The notes beneath the pieces were generated by a model, which did not search any database, was not told where the DNA came from, and saw nothing but the letters and a program-made list of their open reading frames with translations. Made by a program: the position numbers and the translations under genes. DNA of 64,000 nucleotides from Bacteroidota bacterium (GTDB lineage Bacteria > Bacteroidota > Bacteroidia > Chitinophagales > Chitinophagaceae), in the NCBI GenBank assembly GCA_018268135.1, contig JAFDXD010000071.1, forward strand, positions 1 through 64,000, in the 5' to 3' direction. Position 1 is the stretch's first letter, and every line of letters starts with the position of its first letter. Of this stretch, positions 34,855 to 43,806 are shown one piece after another.

Positions 34855-34862
34855 TAGCTTTG
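34855..34862 (+). promoter_or_regulatory. -7 box directly before the helicase ATG
   Basis: TAGCTTTG ends 4 bp before the ATG at 34867. Transcription should start at or near the A of the start codon, so the mRNA may be leaderless. Confidence 0.5.
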
Positions 34863-34866
34863 CAAA

Positions 34867-36195
34867 ATGAATAATTTAGAGAATAATCAGGATCAGATAT
34901 TAGAGCGTTTAAAAATTAAGGCTTTGAATGAAATGCAGCTGCAAACCATTCAAACTTTAGAAAAAGAAAATAATGTATTGGTTTTATCATCTACAGGCTC
35001 TGGCAAAACTTTGGCATTTTTGCTACCGGTTTTGCAATCTTTAAAGACGGATATTAAATTAGTTCAGGCTTTAATTTTGGTACCGTCGAGAGAACTTGCC
35101 TTGCAAATAGAAGCCGTATTAAAACAAATGCAAACAGGATTTAAAATCACCACATGCTACGGTGGCCACAAGAGAGAAATTGAAGAAAATAACCTGGTAC
35201 AACCGCCAGCAATAATAATTGGTACTGCAGGCCGTATGGCCGATCATATCCGCAGAAAAAATATTGACCTTTCGGCCATAGAGTTTTTGGTGCTGGATGA
35301 GTTTGATAAAAGTCTTGAACTTGGCTTTATTGAAGAAATGCAATTCATTCTTGCATCATTGCCGGCCATAAAGAAAAGATTGCTTACTTCTGCCACTTTT
35401 GCTGTAGATATTCCCCATTTTTTAAAGATGGATGATGCCGTTACATTAAATTTTTTACCGGAGCAACCAACCTTAGCAGATCAACTAAGAATTCATACAA
35501 TATTATCTCCCGAAAAAGACAAATTACAAACCTTATTTAATTTTATTTGCTTTGCAGGCAATACTTCTACCATTGTATTTTGCAATCACAGAGATGCTGT
35601 AGAGAGGACAAGTAAATTTTTATCAGAACAAGGGATTGTAAATGTGTTTTATCATGGTGGTATGGAGCAGCGTGACAGGGAAACGGCGCTTTGCAAATTT
35701 AGAAATGCTACAGCCGATATTTTAATTACCACAGACCTTGCCAGTCGTGGGTTAGATATTGCCAATATCCGAAATATTGTACACTTTCATTTGCCGATAG
35801 ATGAAGCATCCTTTACACATCGCAATGGACGCACGGCACGTATGCACTCTACCGGTAATGTATATGTTATTTTTTCTGCTGAAGAAAAACTTCCGGAATA
35901 TATTCAATCAGTTGCACAAATTTTTGAGTTGCCATCACAATTGAACATGCCGGAAAAACCAAAGTGGAGTACCCTATTTGTAGATGCCGGAAAAAAAGAC
36001 AAGATAAATAAAATAGATATTGTAGGATTTTTAACCCAAAAAGGCAAGCTAAAAAAAGATGATATTGGATTGATTGAGGTAAAAGATTTTATTTCATTTG
36101 CTGCGGTTAGAAAATCAAAGATTGGGCATGTGGTAGAGCTAATAAAAAATGAAAAAATAAAAAATAAAAAAATAAAAATAGCTATAGCAAAATAA
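34867..36195 (+). CDS. DEAD-box-type RNA helicase with DbpA-like C-terminal domain
   Basis: 442 residues. Helicase motif I is STGSGKT (42-48). Motif II is DEFD (144-147), a variant of DEAD. Motif III is SAT (LLTSATF), and motif VI is HRNGRTAR. After about residue 365 comes a DbpA RNA-binding domain (KKDKINKIDIVGFLTQKG, then DDIGLIEVKDFISFAAV), which in E. coli DbpA recognises 23S rRNA hairpin 92. A basic Lys-rich tail ends the protein. It probably remodels RNA during ribosome assembly. The short upstream leader and the DEFD motif are notable. Confidence 0.93.
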   Translation: MNNLENNQDQILERLKIKALNEMQLQTIQTLEKENNVLVLSSTGSGKTLAFLLPVLQSLKTDIKLVQALILVPSRELALQIEAVLKQMQTGFKITTCYGGHKREIEENNLVQPPAIIIGTAGRMADHIRRKNIDLSAIEFLVLDEFDKSLELGFIEEMQFILASLPAIKKRLLTSATFAVDIPHFLKMDDAVTLNFLPEQPTLADQLRIHTILSPEKDKLQTLFNFICFAGNTSTIVFCNHRDAVERTSKFLSEQGIVNVFYHGGMEQRDRETALCKFRNATADILITTDLASRGLDIANIRNIVHFHLPIDEASFTHRNGRTARMHSTGNVYVIFSAEEKLPEYIQSVAQIFELPSQLNMPEKPKWSTLFVDAGKKDKINKIDIVGFLTQKGKLKKDDIGLIEVKDFISFAAVRKSKIGHVVELIKNEKIKNKKIKIAIAK

Positions 36196-36224
36196 AGAAG
36201 TTTCTCCTTAAAAATATTGAACAG

Positions 36225-38987
36225 CTACATTGGAGGCGGTGGTGGTGGTGGCACCCCTCCTCCCATTCTCATCCTTTGTGGCGCTTCGCCACTAAATTTA
36301 TTAAACCTAAAGATAAAGCTAAGCATCGCATACCTGCCCAATTTATTGGTACGGGTATCCACAATACTGTTTCCACTAACTGTACGGCTTATATTGGTAT
36401 TCTCATTTAGCAGGTCGTAAAAATTCAGGCGAAGTGAGGCATTGTATTTTTTAGAAACAATTTTTTCAAGGCTTGCATTTATAATTAATGGATTGGCATT
36501 GATACCATATCCTGAGTTGATAGATTTATCCAGGTCATAAGATATGGTAAAATCTTTTGGTAAAAATATTCTTGTAGAGTGAGTAATACCCCATGTTCTT
36601 ACAGTAGAATTGGCCCTCGTATTTACAGAATACTTATTATCGTTGAGTGTATAAACCACACCGGCGCTGGTTTCTAACCATTTTTTTAAAGTTATCATAG
36701 TATTAAACCGTTGGGTTATTATCCAATTGCGCCCAAGGTTTCTGGCAATATTATTTACAGAATCTTTCAAAAAAGAAATATTGTTATTGTACATAATATT
36801 ACCACCATAGTTAAATACAAATTTTCTGTTTTGGATAGGTTTGCTAAATGCATAAAAACCCGAAGCGGTAAAATAACCATTGGCATTTTGATAAGAGGTA
36901 ACCTGTACCCCATCTTTTTGTATGGCTACTACATTTACAATCCGATCTTTTATATAATTAAAATTAAGATTGCTAAAAAATATATTACCTGTAATAAAAT
37001 CAAAATTATTATATCGCAAGTTTAAGCTGTTATTAAACTCCGGTTTTAAATCAGGATTTCCTACAGTAATAAATTGCGGATTAGAACGGTCGTAAATGGG
37101 TTGCAACTGCTGGTAAGATGGCTGTGATGTACTACCATGATAATTGATATTGAAAGAACGGCTTCGGCTAAAGTTATAAGAAAATCTTACTACGGGATAA
37201 AAATTTAATAAATGCTGTGTGTAAGATATATTGGTAGTTTTAGAATCGCTATGAATGGTAGAAGGCTGTACAGCAAGGCCGATGGTGTAATTATACTTTT
37301 TTACATTCGTTCTGAAATTAATGCCAAATTTATTAGTGTTATACTCATTGTTATAAATATTGCTGGCTGTGTCAATAAAAGTTTGTTGGCCGGAGATGGG
37401 GTCAATATTAAAATTTTCTCTGTCAATGCCGGTAAAAAGTTTATTATACGTATAATTAAATTCTACACTTTGCTTCTTATTAATGGGCTCAATGTAAGAA
37501 GCAGATACGCTATAGTTGTGATTTTTATTATCCTGTGTGATATACTGGTTTAATAAGCTGTCTTTAGTATTGCCATTTACCAAATTATAGTATGTGGTAA
37601 AATTGGTATAGTTATCGTTGCCATCAGTGCTATTAGCTCCGGCATTAATATTTAAAGAAAATATTCTTCCTTTGCGGTCGAAGCGATGATTGAATAATAC
37701 ATTGCCGGTAATATTGGGAGTTGTAGATTTTGAAATATCTGTAGTTTTTCCATTATTTAAATTTTGCGAATTTTTTGTTGTTGCAAAATCTGAAACATAA
37801 TTGCTATTGCTGCTGCCATAGTTTACATTAGGAGAAATTTTTAAATAATTAAAAGAATCAATTTTATACTCCATGTTAAAAGTAAAGCGGTGGTTATTGC
37901 CAAGTGTATAAGCATTGGTAAGAGGCGTATAAATATTAAGTGATCCATCCGGCAAAATATTTTGCTGAGTTACATCTTTAATGGTTGTAGTGCCTTTATT
38001 AGTAAAGCTATAACTTCCATATACCGAAATCTTACTACCCCATTGGTCTCTGTAATTTAACCCGATAGATTTTGTAGTAGAAACCCCATCACCGCTGCCT
38101 CCAAAGTTACCGCCCAAGCTTCTTATCATGCTACCGCCCATACTTCCAAAATTAAAAGTGCTGGCATTAGTGTTATTCAAATTTCCAATGAGGCTTACTT
38201 GCCTGCTATCATTAAAATGATTAAGGTTGATAGAATTAGTGTAGCGGCCTTCGGTACCCCCTCCTATTGATGCATTGCCAAAGTAGCCCTGGCTTTTATC
38301 TTTTTTTAATTGAATATTTAAAGTTTTTGTAGGGTCGCCGGTTTTTACACCGGTAAAAGCTGCCTGGTCGCCATAGTCATCTATGATGTCAATTTTATCA
38401 ACCATATCTGCATTCAATTGCCTGGTAGCGGTGGTTACATCTCCTCCAAAAAAATCTTTACCATTTACTTTTACTTTGGTTACCTGCTGGCCCTGAGCAG
38501 TTACCGTGCCACTTTTATCTACTTCTACGCCGGGAAGTTTTTTTAATACTTCTTCTACATTATCATTTTTATGATACATGGTACTATCTATTTTGTACGA
38601 CACGGTATCATCTTTTATTTGCACTCTTGCTGCCTGCACTACTACGGTTGAGAGCGTTTTACCGCCGGGTGTAAGATTAATATCTGTAATATTTTGCTGG
38701 CCTGTGGCATTGCTATAATCATAATAGCGGGCAAATGCATTATACCCAATAAAAGTAACCGCCACTCCTGTATTCACAGCATTTACAGCATTAAAATTAA
38801 ATACCCCTTTTTCATTGGTAACCGTCTTAATACTATCTTTTACTGCATCATAAAACAGAGATACAGATGCGCCGCTTAAGGGCTTTCCATCTTCGTTTTT
38901 TACTACTCCCCTAATGCTAATTTTAGATTGAGCAGAAATATTGGCCATTAATATAAATGTGCAAAAAGCAGATAGTACCAGTTTCAT
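36225..38987 (-). CDS. TonB-receptor-like outer-membrane barrel (OMP_b-brl_3 type) with polyproline tail
   Basis: 920 residues. A signal peptide (MKLVLSAFCTFILMANISAQ) is followed by a carboxypeptidase-D-like regulatory domain (SIRGVVKNEDGKPLSGASVSL, about 24-110). Next come a plug-like region (EEVLKKLPGVEVDKSG near 140) and a C-terminal barrel of the OMP_b-brl_3 family. The last barrel strand RYAMLSFIFRFNKF is not the C-terminus. It is followed by about 21 residues ending GGGVPPPPPPPM, which would protrude from the barrel. It may import a ligand or act as an outer-membrane scaffold. No SusD-like partner gene is adjacent. It ends 29 bp from the helicase gene. Confidence 0.9.
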   Translation of the reverse strand: MKLVLSAFCTFILMANISAQSKISIRGVVKNEDGKPLSGASVSLFYDAVKDSIKTVTNEKGVFNFNAVNAVNTGVAVTFIGYNAFARYYDYSNATGQQNITDINLTPGGKTLSTVVVQAARVQIKDDTVSYKIDSTMYHKNDNVEEVLKKLPGVEVDKSGTVTAQGQQVTKVKVNGKDFFGGDVTTATRQLNADMVDKIDIIDDYGDQAAFTGVKTGDPTKTLNIQLKKDKSQGYFGNASIGGGTEGRYTNSINLNHFNDSRQVSLIGNLNNTNASTFNFGSMGGSMIRSLGGNFGGSGDGVSTTKSIGLNYRDQWGSKISVYGSYSFTNKGTTTIKDVTQQNILPDGSLNIYTPLTNAYTLGNNHRFTFNMEYKIDSFNYLKISPNVNYGSSNSNYVSDFATTKNSQNLNNGKTTDISKSTTPNITGNVLFNHRFDRKGRIFSLNINAGANSTDGNDNYTNFTTYYNLVNGNTKDSLLNQYITQDNKNHNYSVSASYIEPINKKQSVEFNYTYNKLFTGIDRENFNIDPISGQQTFIDTASNIYNNEYNTNKFGINFRTNVKKYNYTIGLAVQPSTIHSDSKTTNISYTQHLLNFYPVVRFSYNFSRSRSFNINYHGSTSQPSYQQLQPIYDRSNPQFITVGNPDLKPEFNNSLNLRYNNFDFITGNIFFSNLNFNYIKDRIVNVVAIQKDGVQVTSYQNANGYFTASGFYAFSKPIQNRKFVFNYGGNIMYNNNISFLKDSVNNIARNLGRNWIITQRFNTMITLKKWLETSAGVVYTLNDNKYSVNTRANSTVRTWGITHSTRIFLPKDFTISYDLDKSINSGYGINANPLIINASLEKIVSKKYNASLRLNFYDLLNENTNISRTVSGNSIVDTRTNKLGRYAMLSFIFRFNKFSGEAPQRMRMGGGVPPPPPPPM

Positions 38988-39082
38988 TTTTTAGTAAAGC
39001 TTTATATTGGGTAATTACGAAAAGCTTCGGCGAAGATACCGCAGTGGTTTGATAATTATTTACCCTTCATCCAATTAATAAA

Positions 39083-40147
39083 CTAATTAATCGTTAAAGG
39101 TTTACTGCTGTTGATGTAAGCTAAAATTTTTTGGTTAAATATATTGCCCTGAGAAAATAAAAATTGATGCCTGATGGGCATTACATAAATAGGATAATCA
39201 CTAATTTCTTTTTCAAATTTTTGAAGGCGCACGGCATCCTTTTCTGTAGTTACAATAATTTTATGCTGAGATTCTAATTTTTCAAACTGGGTTTTTATAT
39301 CCGTCAAATCGTCGGAACTAAATATATGGTGGTCGGGAAAGCGAAGCATATCATAACTATGGACATGAGCAGTTAAAAATTCTTTTAATGGTTTTGGATT
39401 AGCAATGCCACAAAGCAATAAACAGTCAGTATCTGCCGAAAAATTAATAGTTGATTTATTAAAAAGATGATAGGGCTGTGTGTATATTATTTCAGTAAAA
39501 AATATTTCCTGATGAAGTAAAGGGTTTATTTCTTTAATGATATTATTTTTTTCTTCATCGGTAAGAGCAGCTTTACATTTTGTAACAATAATAATATCGG
39601 CTCTTTTACTGCTTTTCTTAATGTCTCTTAAATCGCCCGAGGGTAGCATAATATCTCTGGTATAAAGATTTTTATATTCTGTAAGCAAAATATTTAGTCC
39701 GGCTCTTACGGATCGGTGTTGAAAAGCGTCATCCAAAATAATTACCTGAGTCATTGGTTTTTCGTGCAGTAACTGGGGTATAGCTACCAAGCGCTCCTCT
39801 CCCACTGCTACGGTAAGGTTTGGATATTTTTGATGAAACTGCATTGGCTCATCTCCAATTTCTATGGCTGTGGTGCCTGGGCCGGCAATAGCAAAGCCCT
39901 TTGTTTTTCTTTTATAACCGCGGCTAAGCGTTGCCGTTATGTACTTGCCATCCAGCAGCTCTACCAGATACTCTGTCATGGGAGTTTTGCCTGTACCACC
40001 CACCGCCAGGTTTCCTATACAGATTATTGGAAAATTAAATGCCGAAGATTTTAAAATATTTATATCATATAACCAGTTACGCAGCCATACTGCTGCGCCA
40101 TATAATAGTGAAAATGGAAGAAGAAGATATCGAAAACTTTTCAGCAA
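39083..40147 (-). CDS. lpxK: Tetraacyldisaccharide 4'-kinase
   Basis: About 354 residues. The N-terminal membrane-associated helix (SFRYLLLPFSLLYGAAV) precedes the P-loop (GNLAVGGTGKTPMTEYL). The conserved DDAFQHRSV segment is also present. LpxK phosphorylates the 4' position of the lipid A precursor at the cytoplasmic face of the inner membrane. The start is uncertain. An ATG at 40210 would overlap the upstream 5-FTHF cyclo-ligase gene by 53 bp. A TTG at 40147, 10 bp after that gene's stop codon, fits the family N-terminus better and was chosen. Confidence 0.9.
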   Translation of the reverse strand: MLKSFRYLLLPFSLLYGAAVWLRNWLYDINILKSSAFNFPIICIGNLAVGGTGKTPMTEYLVELLDGKYITATLSRGYKRKTKGFAIAGPGTTAIEIGDEPMQFHQKYPNLTVAVGEERLVAIPQLLHEKPMTQVIILDDAFQHRSVRAGLNILLTEYKNLYTRDIMLPSGDLRDIKKSSKRADIIIVTKCKAALTDEEKNNIIKEINPLLHQEIFFTEIIYTQPYHLFNKSTINFSADTDCLLLCGIANPKPLKEFLTAHVHSYDMLRFPDHHIFSSDDLTDIKTQFEKLESQHKIIVTTEKDAVRLQKFEKEISDYPIYVMPIRHQFLFSQGNIFNQKILAYINSSKPLTIN

Positions 40148-40157
40148 AATATTGGTT

Positions 40158-40727
40158 TTAAAATGTATAAATATTGTTGGGTGTAATGCAATAATCCAAT
40201 GGTACATCAAGGGCAGTTACATCATCTATTTTTTCTTCTGCTTCAAAAAAAGAAAATCCAATTTTAATGACACCGGGCCTGCATTCTTTTAAAAACTTAT
40301 CATAGTAACCTTTGCCATATCCAATTCTATGCCCAATGGTATCAAAAGCAAGTAAAGGTAAAATAATAAGATCAATTTCTTTTGGCGAAGACAATATTCC
40401 ATTAACCGGCTCACCAATACCAATTTCATTTCGCTCAAATAAGGTATCATCATCTACCCGTACACATTCCATCGAGTTATCAGCAATACTCATCACAGGG
40501 TAATAAAGCCATTGAGCAGGATTTTTAAAATAACAATAATCAGTTATCAATTGCGGGTCATATTCATTGTACTTTTCATAAGGCGCATAGGTCATTATGC
40601 GAGGCGGAATTTCTATGTGTAATTTTTGAAAACTAATAAGTACAAGGTCTTCCAGCCTGTTTTTTTCTGATGCTGATATGGCTAATCTTTTTTGTTTGTA
40701 AATATTGCGAATTTCATTTTTAGTCAT
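40158..40727 (-). CDS. 5-formyltetrahydrofolate cyclo-ligase
   Basis: 189 residues. It opens TKNEIRNIYKQKRLAIS (ATP-binding N-terminus) and has the C-terminal family motif RIGYGKGYYDKFL near residue 137, with LIILPLLAFD just before. The enzyme converts 5-formyl-THF to 5,10-methenyl-THF with ATP. It sits in a tight operon between rsmD (17 bp) and lpxK. Function is assigned by family. Confidence 0.92.
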   Translation of the reverse strand: MTKNEIRNIYKQKRLAISASEKNRLEDLVLISFQKLHIEIPPRIMTYAPYEKYNEYDPQLITDYCYFKNPAQWLYYPVMSIADNSMECVRVDDDTLFERNEIGIGEPVNGILSSPKEIDLIILPLLAFDTIGHRIGYGKGYYDKFLKECRPGVIKIGFSFFEAEEKIDDVTALDVPLDYCITPNNIYTF

Positions 40728-40744
40728 AACAGCTTGGCCCTTTG

Positions 40745-41284
40745 TTAATCCTGTATAAAGATAGAAAATATGGTAGTACCATAATTTCTTTCGGTGCGGT
40801 AATGCGGAAATTTTTTATAATCATTACGGGGAGTATGTTCCAACACAAACCAACCGCCTTTGCTTAATATTTTTTTTTCAAAAATATTTTTGGGCAAATC
40901 ATCAATTGTAGTGAGAGCATATGGAGGGCCGGCAAAAATAAAATCGTATTGCTCCCCTGCATTTTCAATAAACTTAAATACATCTGATTTTACAACACTG
41001 ATATTTTCTATAGGAAGCAAAGCGGCTGTGGATTTGATAAACTCATACATTTTACTGTCTTTTTCCACAATGGTTAATTCTTTTGCTCCCCTGCTTGCTA
41101 GTTCGTAACTAATGCAGCCTGTGCCACCAAAAAGATCCAGCGTTTTTAATTGTTCTATATCGAGGTTGTTTTGTAAAATATTAAATAACCCTTCTTTTGC
41201 AATATCTGTAGTAGGCCTTGTATGAGGCATATTGGCCGGGGGTTGTATGCGCCTGCCGCCAAATTTTCCGCTTATGATACGCAT
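40745..41284 (-). CDS. rsmD: 16S rRNA (guanine966-N2)-methyltransferase, RsmD
   Basis: 179 residues. The RsmD N-terminus MRIISGKFGGRRIQPP and the SAM motif LDLFGGTGCISYELASRG (about 49-66) are clear. The catalytic motif IV, normally DPPY or NPPY, is GPPY here (Gly119, codon at 40928-40930). The gene overlaps the DUF3822 gene by 13 bp, so it is translationally coupled, and the 5-FTHF cyclo-ligase gene follows after 17 bp. Loss of the Asp could weaken catalysis, or the family in this lineage may use Gly. Confidence 0.9.
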   Translation of the reverse strand: MRIISGKFGGRRIQPPANMPHTRPTTDIAKEGLFNILQNNLDIEQLKTLDLFGGTGCISYELASRGAKELTIVEKDSKMYEFIKSTAALLPIENISVVKSDVFKFIENAGEQYDFIFAGPPYALTTIDDLPKNIFEKKILSKGGWFVLEHTPRNDYKKFPHYRTERNYGTTIFSIFIQD

Positions 41285-42102
41285 GATGCCATATAAGTTA
41301 GGTGGCTAAAAAAATGTAGAGGGTATTGCAGCAATTGCTCATTGCCAATAATTTCTACCGGCATGTTATCAAAGCTGATATGCAAAAAATACTTGTAAAG
41401 TTCAGTGTACAAATTAGAGCCTTCATCTATCATACCACATAAACTAAGGCTTACCTCTTCATTTGAAACATGATGCTGCTTGCAAATATTTAATAAATGA
41501 TAAGCTACATCCAACGCTATATTGTATGTAAAATATTTTACTACCTGTATCTTTTCATTGTGATACAATATTACTTTTACGGCATTGTGATATACCATAC
41601 AGGTAAGTGTGGGTAGCTGAGTTACCGGCTTTTGCAATTGCAATGATGTAGAGTGAAATACAGCGGAGCCACTATAATACTCTTTCAGTACATCTTTAAT
41701 AATATCTTCTATTCTATAAATATTAAAGATGCTGCCCTGGTTAATACTGTCTTTAAAAGGTGTTGCTGTGCTTTCTCCATACATGAGATGAAGCATATCA
41801 CCCGAAATATTTTCATCAAAATATTTAGCAGGCACCAACAAAGATTCTTTAAAATTACTTACGATGGTGCAGGATGCAAATTCTTCCATCAATATTGGCT
41901 GGTTACTAATTTCGCTATCAACTTCTGCAGCTATTTGCATGGGCGCAAGATTTTTATCCATGTTAAAAATCATTAAGCCTGCAATTTGCAAAGGGTTTTT
42001 AGTAAAAAATACAAATGAGATATTTTCTGCCCCGGCTTCTACAAGCAGGTGCAATTGCGAAAAATTATTTTGTACAGGTGGTATAGTAAATGCAGCTCTC
42101 AA
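41272..42102 (-). CDS. DUF3822-family protein (TTG start)
   Basis: 276 residues. It starts with TTG at 42102 (MRAAFTIPPVQNN), as no earlier ATG exists in frame. The protein matches the DUF3822 family, found next to rsmD in Bacteroidota, whose structure is related to the ribonuclease H/actin-like fold in general descriptions. No active site was recognised. The gene is the first of the operon DUF3822-rsmD-5-FTHF cyclo-ligase-lpxK. A weak -7-like box (TTATTTTG) lies about 18 bp upstream. Confidence 0.8.
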   Translation of the reverse strand: MRAAFTIPPVQNNFSQLHLLVEAGAENISFVFFTKNPLQIAGLMIFNMDKNLAPMQIAAEVDSEISNQPILMEEFASCTIVSNFKESLLVPAKYFDENISGDMLHLMYGESTATPFKDSINQGSIFNIYRIEDIIKDVLKEYYSGSAVFHSTSLQLQKPVTQLPTLTCMVYHNAVKVILYHNEKIQVVKYFTYNIALDVAYHLLNICKQHHVSNEEVSLSLCGMIDEGSNLYTELYKYFLHISFDNMPVEIIGNEQLLQYPLHFFSHLTYMASCVS

Positions 42103-42277
42103 ATAAATACTTTAAGGCGGCAAAATAACAATTATTTATGGATTAAAGAAGGAGCGGCAGTAAGTAGCATTTATTTTATGATTTATTAATGATTTAGTGG
42201 TTTCAAAAAAATAGTAGCTGCCATTTTTATAAAAATCATTTTATCATAATTGAAACAAATGAATTGAAAATTAAATC

Positions 42278-42285
42278 TACATTTG
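42278..42285 (+). promoter_or_regulatory. -7 box of the MATE gene
   Basis: TACATTTG, an exact TAnnTTTG match, 9 bp before the ATG at 42295. It overlaps the TTG at 42283, so that TTG cannot be the start. Confidence 0.55.
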
Positions 42286-42294
42286 CAGGTTTTG

Positions 42295-43659
42295 ATGGAT
42301 ACTCCAAATGCACATATTGATTTAAAAGTAAGCGTAACCAATAAGCAGGTGCTATCCATTGCATTGCCTATTACTTTTGCTATTTTAATTCCACAAATTA
42401 ATCTGCTTACCAATAGTATTTTTTTGGGCAGGCTTAGCGAAGAAGCCCTTGGAGATGCAGGCATTACAGGGGTATTTTACCTGATATTTGCCGTAGCAGC
42501 CAATGGCCTGGCAAGTGCTATGCAAACAGTATTTAGCAAATATGCCGGCAGTGGCAATGTAGATGCGTTTAAAGTTATTTTAGCCCAGGGCATCAGGATA
42601 AGTATGAGGATTGCCTTGATTTGTATTTTATTTACCTGGCTGATAGCTCCATTTATTTTAAAAGCGGTAGCTGATCCGGTGGCATATCCTATAGAAATGA
42701 ATTTTCTAAAAATCAGGATATTGGGGCTGCCATTTTTGTTTTTATTTCAAATGGGGAATGCTTTTTTGGTAGCTTCTCTTAACAGCCGGTATATGATGAT
42801 TGGCTTTATAAGCGAAGCGCTTATTAATATTTTATTTGATTACCTGCTAATATTTGGGCATGGAGGATTTACGGCAATGGGTTTTAATGGGGCAGCGCTG
42901 GCCTCTGTAATAGCCGAGGGTACAGGCATGATGGTAGTGGCGTTGGTATTGGTAAGTACCGGGCTAAAAAAGAAATATCATTTGTTTCAGCATTTTAAAT
43001 ATGATAAGGCTACCAGTAAAGAAATACTTCGTATATCCTTACCGTTAGTATTTCAATATTTGATAAGTGTTACTACCTGGCTTATCTTTTTTTTATTGAT
43101 AGAAGCAAGAGGCACCGTGGCCAAGGCCATTAGTAATACAATGAGAAATGTATTTGGCCTGGTAGGTGTATTTGTATGGGCATTTGCCAGCACCAGCAAT
43201 ACCATGGTTGGAAACTTAATGGGTCAAAAGCAGGAAGACAAAGTATTGCCAGCCATCAAAAAAATCATGATGTTTAGTGTGTCATTTTGCATCATCATGT
43301 GTGCGCTTCTCAATATTTTTCCTGGTGCTTTTTTTAGATTGTTTGGGCAGGGAGATGAGTTTGTACGTGAAGCCATCCCAGTGGTAAGGGTGGTATCATT
43401 AGGTTTAATTTTTATGAGCATTGCTAATATTTGGCTCAATGGTGTAACTGGTACGGGTAATACAAGGGTAAACCTGGGCATAGAAATTATTGCCATTAGC
43501 CTTTACCTCGGCTATACCTGGTATTTTATGAAGCTGCATTATATTTCGCTTGCAATGGCCTGGAGCAATGAATTTATTTACTGGACCAGCATTTTCATCA
43601 TGTCATCATTATACTTAAGAAGCGGCAGGTGGAAGTCGAAAATATTAAAACCCTCCTGA
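42295..43659 (+). CDS. MATE-family efflux transporter
   Basis: 454 residues from the ATG at 42295 with about 12 membrane segments in two pseudo-repeats (LSIALPITFAILIPQINLL near residue 21, and EILRISLPLVFQYLISVT near 243). It is an inner-membrane secondary antiporter of the MATE family, exporting drugs or metabolites in exchange for Na+ or H+. It belongs to the NorM/DinF-like group by general look, but the substrate is unknown. It stands alone on the plus strand between two minus-strand operons. The ATG was chosen over an upstream TTG because the promoter covers the latter. Confidence 0.92.
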   Translation: MDTPNAHIDLKVSVTNKQVLSIALPITFAILIPQINLLTNSIFLGRLSEEALGDAGITGVFYLIFAVAANGLASAMQTVFSKYAGSGNVDAFKVILAQGIRISMRIALICILFTWLIAPFILKAVADPVAYPIEMNFLKIRILGLPFLFLFQMGNAFLVASLNSRYMMIGFISEALINILFDYLLIFGHGGFTAMGFNGAALASVIAEGTGMMVVALVLVSTGLKKKYHLFQHFKYDKATSKEILRISLPLVFQYLISVTTWLIFFLLIEARGTVAKAISNTMRNVFGLVGVFVWAFASTSNTMVGNLMGQKQEDKVLPAIKKIMMFSVSFCIIMCALLNIFPGAFFRLFGQGDEFVREAIPVVRVVSLGLIFMSIANIWLNGVTGTGNTRVNLGIEIIAISLYLGYTWYFMKLHYISLAMAWSNEFIYWTSIFIMSSLYLRSGRWKSKILKPS

Positions 43660-43689
43660 TACTTTTAGCCTGGTAATAGCTATGCACTG

Positions 43690-43780
43690 ATGCCATTGGC
43701 AATGCAGTACAAGAGTGCGACGCAAGGATGTTGCTATGAAATACAAATGCCCGGACAATTATTTTTTACTTACAGGAAAA
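43690..43780 (+). repeat. Possible degenerate relative of the dispersed repeat
   Basis: In the 147-bp gap after the MATE gene there is a G/C-richer patch with GCAGTACAA and a GCCATTGGC palindrome. It vaguely recalls the 3' part of copies A to C (GCAGTAGTAC). The conserved 53-bp core is missing, so this is only a hint. Confidence 0.25.
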
Positions 43781-43806
43781 GGAATTTTAAAATAAAACTT
43801 ATATAG

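Larger units (their letters stand above)
34435..34866. other. 432-bp gap between gyrA and the RNA helicase gene
   Basis: No gene is supported. It holds the gyrA terminator at the left, about 320 bp of A/T-rich sequence in which nothing was recognised, then a 9-bp direct repeat and a promoter box for the helicase gene. Confidence 0.6.

Noticed and set aside
36217..36420. Plus-strand ORF with a Gly-rich start (MNSYIGGGGGGG)
   Set aside because: It is antisense to the proline-rich 3' end of the outer-membrane barrel gene, and its start is an artefact of that repeat.
40148..40210. Extended lpxK start at the ATG at 40210
   Set aside because: It would overlap the upstream gene by 53 bp and add residues not typical for the family; the TTG at 40147 is more likely, though not proven.
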